5,818 nt of DNA from Myxococcota bacterium (lineage in GTDB: Bacteria; Myxococcota; Polyangia; GCA-2747355; JAKLHH01). The position numbers and the translations under genes are program-made. Positions 3,404-5,818 of the stretch are shown here, piece by piece (positions within the stretch are counted from its first letter, which is position 1; every line of letters begins with the position of its first letter). The DNA lies in assembly GCA_022710245.1 (NCBI GenBank), contig JAKLHH010000544.1:1-5818 (forward strand), given 5' to 3'. The notes beneath the pieces are model-generated. The model did not search any database. It saw nothing but the letters and a program-made list of their open reading frames with translations, and was not told the DNA's origin.

Positions 3404-5233
3404 GTGTCGAAGCCCCTCGTCGTCCTCGCGCTGCTGGCCAGCGGCTGCGCCCGGCAGCAGCTCCCGCTCCCCCTGACCTCCGGCGAGCTCGCGGCCCGCT
3501 CCTCGGGCGCGGCGCTGGTCGCCTACCTCGGGCAGCCCGACGCGGGCCCCGCCGTCTGCGACCTCCACGCCCGCGGGCCGCACCTCGCGGCGCTCACCCA
3601 CGAGGCCCGCGAGGCGCTCGTGCGCGGGCTCGTCGAGGGGCGCGTCGAGCCCGCGCTGTGGCGGCGCTGCGTGAAGGCGCTCCTCCGCGGAGCGCCCGAG
3701 GAGGACGCGGCCTCCCTGCACGACGCGGTGGCGCGCGCCTACCGCCGCCTCGTGGCGAAGAGCGAGCTCGAGCGCTCGCCCGCGCTGCAGGCGCGGCTGG
3801 CCGCCATGCACCAGCTCTACCTCGAGCGCCGCGGCGCCCTCGACGGACACCCCGAGGTGGTCGCGCCGCTCTTCGAGGACCTCCGCCGCGCGCTGGCGAA
3901 GCACCGGCTGGGCCCCGTCGCCGCGCGCTTCGGCGCCGAGCTCCTGGCCACGGTCGAGCTGCAGCGAGGGAGCTGGCAGGGCCGCCCCGTCGACGCCGCC
4001 GTCCTCGACGCGCTCCTCACGTCGGGCGACGAGCGCCTGCTGCGCCGCTTCGCCGACCGCCTGCCCACGCCCGGGCTGCGCGAGGCCGCGCAGCGCCGCC
4101 TGATCCGGCTCCGGCTGGTGACCTCCGGCTTCGCCGAGCTCCGCCAGGACCCGGCCGCTGTCGAGGAGGCCGTGCTCCGCCGCGGCGCGAACCCGATCTC
4201 GCTCGCCGACCACCCGCCGGTCCGCGCGTGGCTCGCGCCGGGCGCGCTCCCGGAGCGGAGCGTGCTGGTGCGCCAGCACCCGCTGCAGCAGCTCGCGGTG
4301 CTCCTCGGCTACACGCAGACGCGCGCGCCGTCGGTGCTGCCCCAGCTCGAGCTCCGCGGCGCGCTGCAGGTCCAGGTGAGGGGCCTCTCGCGACCGATCA
4401 CCCTCTGTCGCTCCACGCGCTCGCTCGACCCGACGCCCTGTCTCGAGCCGGACAGCGTGCGCGTCGACGCCGGCACGGCCTACCTCGAGCGCCACCGGCT
4501 GCGCTTCGTCGAGGAGCTGCCGCTGCCCACGGCGGTGGGGCTCGCGCGGACGCGCGGCCTCGAGCTCCCGCTCCGCGTCGGCGGTCAGCTCGTGACGCTG
4601 ACCCTGCCGCTCTACTTCGAGCGCCCGGCCGACCTCGTCCTCGCCCCGCGGCTCGCGGGGCGCCGGGGGCCCGACCTCGCGGTGCGTGTGGAGCGCCTGG
4701 AGCATGGCCGCTTGGTCTACACGGTCACCAGCCCCTACGGCCGCCACCTCGCCGTCGTCGAGGGGCCTGAGGCGCGAGCGTTCTTCGTCGTCAGCCGCGG
4801 CGCCCGGGGCTTCGGCGGCAGCTCGGGGAGCCCGGGCTCGACGGGCACCAGCGGCGGCGCCTGCGACAACGGCGGGCCCGGCGACGACGGCGGACCGGGA
4901 GGCGACGGCGGCCCCGGCGGCGACGGCGGCGACGTCTGGGCCGAGCTCGCTTGCCGCGGCGGCGGTTGCCCCGAGGCGATCGCGCTGCTCCACCTCACCA
5001 TCCGCAGCGAGGGAGGGCCGGGCGGGCCGGGCGGCTCAGGGGGACCTGGAGGCTCCGGCGGGTCGGGCGGCAGCGGTCGCTCGCCGACGACGCACACCGA
5101 CTCCGACGGCAACACCGTCGTCGACGATCCGGGTTGCAGCCCCGGCTCGTCGGGCTCCAGCGGCTCGAGCGGGCCGAGCGGGTCCGACGGGCCCCCGGGC
5201 AGGCCCGGGCGGGTGAGCTTCGTCGTGCGCTGA
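3404..5233 (+). CDS. Lipoprotein with collagen-like Gly-triplet C terminus
   Basis: A 609-residue exported protein of unknown function. The GTG start has a good ribosome binding site and gives a compact lipoprotein signal (Lys3, hydrophobic 5-12, lipobox A-S-G-C, lipidated Cys15). Residues 25-245 are Leu/Ala/Arg-rich and look all-helical, possibly a repeat solenoid. Residues 310-465 alternate hydrophobic and polar like beta strands, with Cys335 and Cys346. The C terminus has three glycine-triplet blocks. At 466-510 Gly recurs every third residue with one break at Cys487, including GGPGDD and two GGPGGD units. At 537-557 there are seven GGX triplets. At 579-602 there are eight X-Y-Gly triplets. 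Between them are a strand-like segment (510-535, Cys517, Cys522) and a loop with D-S-D-G-N (566-570, Cys578). The last residues (603-609) look like a strand. Such glycine blocks can form collagen-like or polyglycine-II bundles; that fold, and a surface or adhesive role, are inference. Confidence 0.85.
   Translation: MSKPLVVLALLASGCARQQLPLPLTSGELAARSSGAALVAYLGQPDAGPAVCDLHARGPHLAALTHEAREALVRGLVEGRVEPALWRRCVKALLRGAPEEDAASLHDAVARAYRRLVAKSELERSPALQARLAAMHQLYLERRGALDGHPEVVAPLFEDLRRALAKHRLGPVAARFGAELLATVELQRGSWQGRPVDAAVLDALLTSGDERLLRRFADRLPTPGLREAAQRRLIRLRLVTSGFAELRQDPAAVEEAVLRRGANPISLADHPPVRAWLAPGALPERSVLVRQHPLQQLAVLLGYTQTRAPSVLPQLELRGALQVQVRGLSRPITLCRSTRSLDPTPCLEPDSVRVDAGTAYLERHRLRFVEELPLPTAVGLARTRGLELPLRVGGQLVTLTLPLYFERPADLVLAPRLAGRRGPDLAVRVERLEHGRLVYTVTSPYGRHLAVVEGPEARAFFVVSRGARGFGGSSGSPGSTGTSGGACDNGGPGDDGGPGGDGGPGGDGGDVWAELACRGGGCPEAIALLHLTIRSEGGPGGPGGSGGPGGSGGSGGSGRSPTTHTDSDGNTVVDDPGCSPGSSGSSGSSGPSGSDGPPGRPGRVSFVVR
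4799..4933 (+). repeat. Glycine-triplet block 1, with hexapeptide units
   Basis: Residues 466-510 of the lipoprotein. Glycine recurs every third residue, broken once at Cys487. The second half (4871-4933) is built of 18-base units encoding GGPGDD, GGPGGD and GGPGGD, then GGD. DNA copies differ at third positions, so the repeat is kept at protein level. Confidence 0.75.
5012..5074 (+). repeat. Glycine-triplet block 2, seven GGX units
   Basis: Residues 537-557: GGP, GGP, GGS, GGP, GGS, GGS, GGS. Two of every three residues are glycine, unlike the collagen-like third block. This suits polyglycine-II packing more than a collagen helix. Confidence 0.75.
5138..5209 (+). repeat. Glycine-triplet block 3, eight X-Y-Gly units
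   Basis: Residues 579-602: SPG, three SSG, PSG, SDG, PPG, RPG. This is an unbroken collagen-style phase, though too short alone for a stable trimer. Confidence 0.7.
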
Positions 5234-5245
5234 GGAGCGTGAATG

Positions 5246-5280
5246 CGTCAGGTCAGGTCAGGTCAGGGCAGGTCAGGGCC
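5246..5280. repeat. Pentanucleotide tandem repeat (GGTCA), seven units
   Basis: Seven consecutive 5-base units: CGTCA, GGTCA three times, GGGCA, GGTCA, GGGCC. Four are exact and three carry one or two changes. The array begins 13 bases after the lipoprotein stop and ends 72 bases before the DUF721/DciA start. It is non-coding on the gene model given. Confidence 0.8.
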
Positions 5281-5339
5281 TCTGCCAGCCCACCGCCTTG
5301 AACGTGCTCCTGGTGTTCGACTCAGGCCGATCCCGAGGG

Positions 5340-5345
5340 TAGTAT
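5340..5345 (+). promoter_or_regulatory. Candidate -10 box TAGTAT, possible leaderless start
   Basis: TAGTAT ends seven bases before the ATG at 5353. Five of six positions match the -10 consensus. Transcription would begin at or beside the ATG. The nearest Shine-Dalgarno-like run (GAGGG at 5335-5339) is 13 bases from the start, too far to be convincing. TTCGAC at 5316-5321 is at -35 spacing but is a poor match. Confidence 0.4.
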
Positions 5346-5352
5346 CCCGACG

Positions 5353-5818
5353 ATGCGACAGAAGTACCGACGCCGCCGGTCCGTCGAGCCCCTCCACGTG
5401 GGGGCCATCCTCGAGCGCTGGCTCGGTCGGAAGATGGACCCGGGCGAGCTGTACCAGTACTCGATCTGGCTGCGCTGGCCCGAGCTGGTGGGCGATCGCA
5501 TCGCGAGCCGCACCGAGCCGCGCCTGCTCCGCGAGGGCATCCTCACCGTGCACGTGGTGAGCTCGGCCTGGCTCAACGAGCTGACCTTCATGAAGGCCGA
5601 GCTCGTCAGCAAGATCAACGGTGCGCTCGGCGGCACCCCGGTGAAGGCGCTGCGCTTCATCGCGGGACCGCTCCAGCGACGCGCGCGTCGCCGCGGGGCC
5701 GCGCCCGAGCCCGAGCCGGTGGACTTGACCCCGCCGACGCCCGAGGAGCGCGCGTTGATCGAGCGAGAGGTCTCGGGCATCGAGGATCCGGAGCTGCGCG
5801 CGGTGATCGAGCGAGCGC
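5353..5818 (+). CDS. DUF721/DciA-family protein, 3' end beyond window
   Basis: 155 codons are visible and the frame is open at the right edge. Family members called DciA bind the replicative helicase DnaB and help load it at the origin in bacteria that lack DnaC. They act in the cytoplasm on DNA. The N terminus is very basic (K-Y-R-R-R-R at 4-9). Residues 13-108 carry the family pattern: L-x-x-W-L at 20-24, W42-P-E-L-V-G, then G-I-L-T-V-H-V-V-S-S-A-W-L-N-E-L (62-77), K-x-x-L-V-S-K-I-N (81-89), and V-K-A-L-R-F-I-A-G (97-105). That order of helices, strand pair and W-x-x-E-L is characteristic of DUF721. After residue 109 come an arginine run, a Pro/Glu linker and a predicted helical tail, longer than the core domain needs. 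The ATG is the only reasonable start, since no ATG, GTG or TTG lies between it and the upstream in-frame stop at 5299. Assignment to true DciA function, rather than another DUF721 member, is inference. Confidence 0.82.
   Translation, partial: MRQKYRRRRSVEPLHVGAILERWLGRKMDPGELYQYSIWLRWPELVGDRIASRTEPRLLREGILTVHVVSSAWLNELTFMKAELVSKINGALGGTPVKALRFIAGPLQRRARRRGAAPEPEPVDLTPPTPEERALIEREVSGIEDPELRAVIERA

Larger units (their letters stand above)
5234..5352. other. Intergenic gap with repeat and promoter candidate
   Basis: About 120 bases between two same-strand genes. It holds the pentanucleotide array and, near its right end, a -10-like box. I see no hairpin with a T run to end the lipoprotein transcript. 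Confidence 0.5.

Noticed and set aside
3658..4770. 370-codon plus-strand frame inside the large lipoprotein gene
   Set aside because: The product is almost entirely Arg, Ala and Pro, the typical out-of-frame reading of a GC-rich gene.
3167..4993. 608-codon open frame on the minus strand opposite the glycine-triplet lipoprotein
   Set aside because: Its product is a low-complexity run of Ala, Arg, Glu and Gly without domains. The plus-strand gene has a ribosome site, a lipobox and patterned repeats. Long antisense open frames are expected in DNA this GC-rich.
5098..5135. EF-hand calcium loop in the glycine-triplet lipoprotein
   Set aside because: D-S-D-G-N fits positions 1, 3 and 5, but the required acidic residue at position 12 is a glycine, so no EF hand is called.
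5190..5212. CCCGGG-type palindromes near the lipoprotein stop as a terminator
   Set aside because: They lie inside the coding sequence for the last glycine block and no T run follows.

Overview
The window looks like chromosomal DNA of a very GC-rich Gram-negative bacterium with a large secretome. A myxobacterium or close relative (Myxococcota/Polyangia) is the best guess. The reasons are composition, frequent GTG and TTG starts, cysteine-rich lipoproteins with C-x5-C and CC-x3-C signatures, and a glycine-triplet lipoprotein. This placement is inference. No RNA gene, insertion sequence, CRISPR array, integrase or phage gene is visible, and no gene-free stretch exceeds 300 bases.

Left part (1-1968, minus strand): three tightly packed genes read right to left. 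The first encodes a Sec-secreted protein of 320 residues with a cysteine-rich C-terminal tail. The second, joined to it by an ATGA stop/start overlap, encodes a lipoprotein with 14 cysteines after the lipidated one. The third starts at a TTG inside the end of the second and is a cysteine-rich lipoprotein that runs off the left edge. All three products are predicted to cross the inner membrane. A sigma70-like promoter candidate lies about 110 bases upstream of the first gene.

Middle (2124-3157, minus strand): a 146-residue cytoplasmic protein that may have an NTF2-like fold, then a proline-rich lipoprotein with two copies of a Trp/Tyr/Gly repeat of the YXWGXW type. A 246-base divergent gap (3158-3403) holds several inverted and direct repeats, including a GTGA-N6-TCAC palindrome like a CRP/FNR-family site.

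Right part (3404-5818, plus strand): a 609-residue lipoprotein with a helical N-terminal half, a beta-rich centre and a C-terminal region built from three glycine-triplet blocks joined by short strands and a loop. A 120-base gap follows with a seven-unit pentanucleotide repeat. Then comes the start of a DUF721/DciA-family gene, the replicative-helicase loader family, cut by the right edge.

Four of the seven genes encode predicted lipoproteins and a fifth encodes a secreted protein, so this is mainly a cell-envelope neighbourhood next to one replication gene. The least explained items are the glycine-triplet lipoprotein, the palindrome-rich divergent gap, the pentanucleotide repeat, and two genes whose TAG(A/T)AT boxes sit 6-7 bases before the ATG, which suggests leaderless mRNAs.
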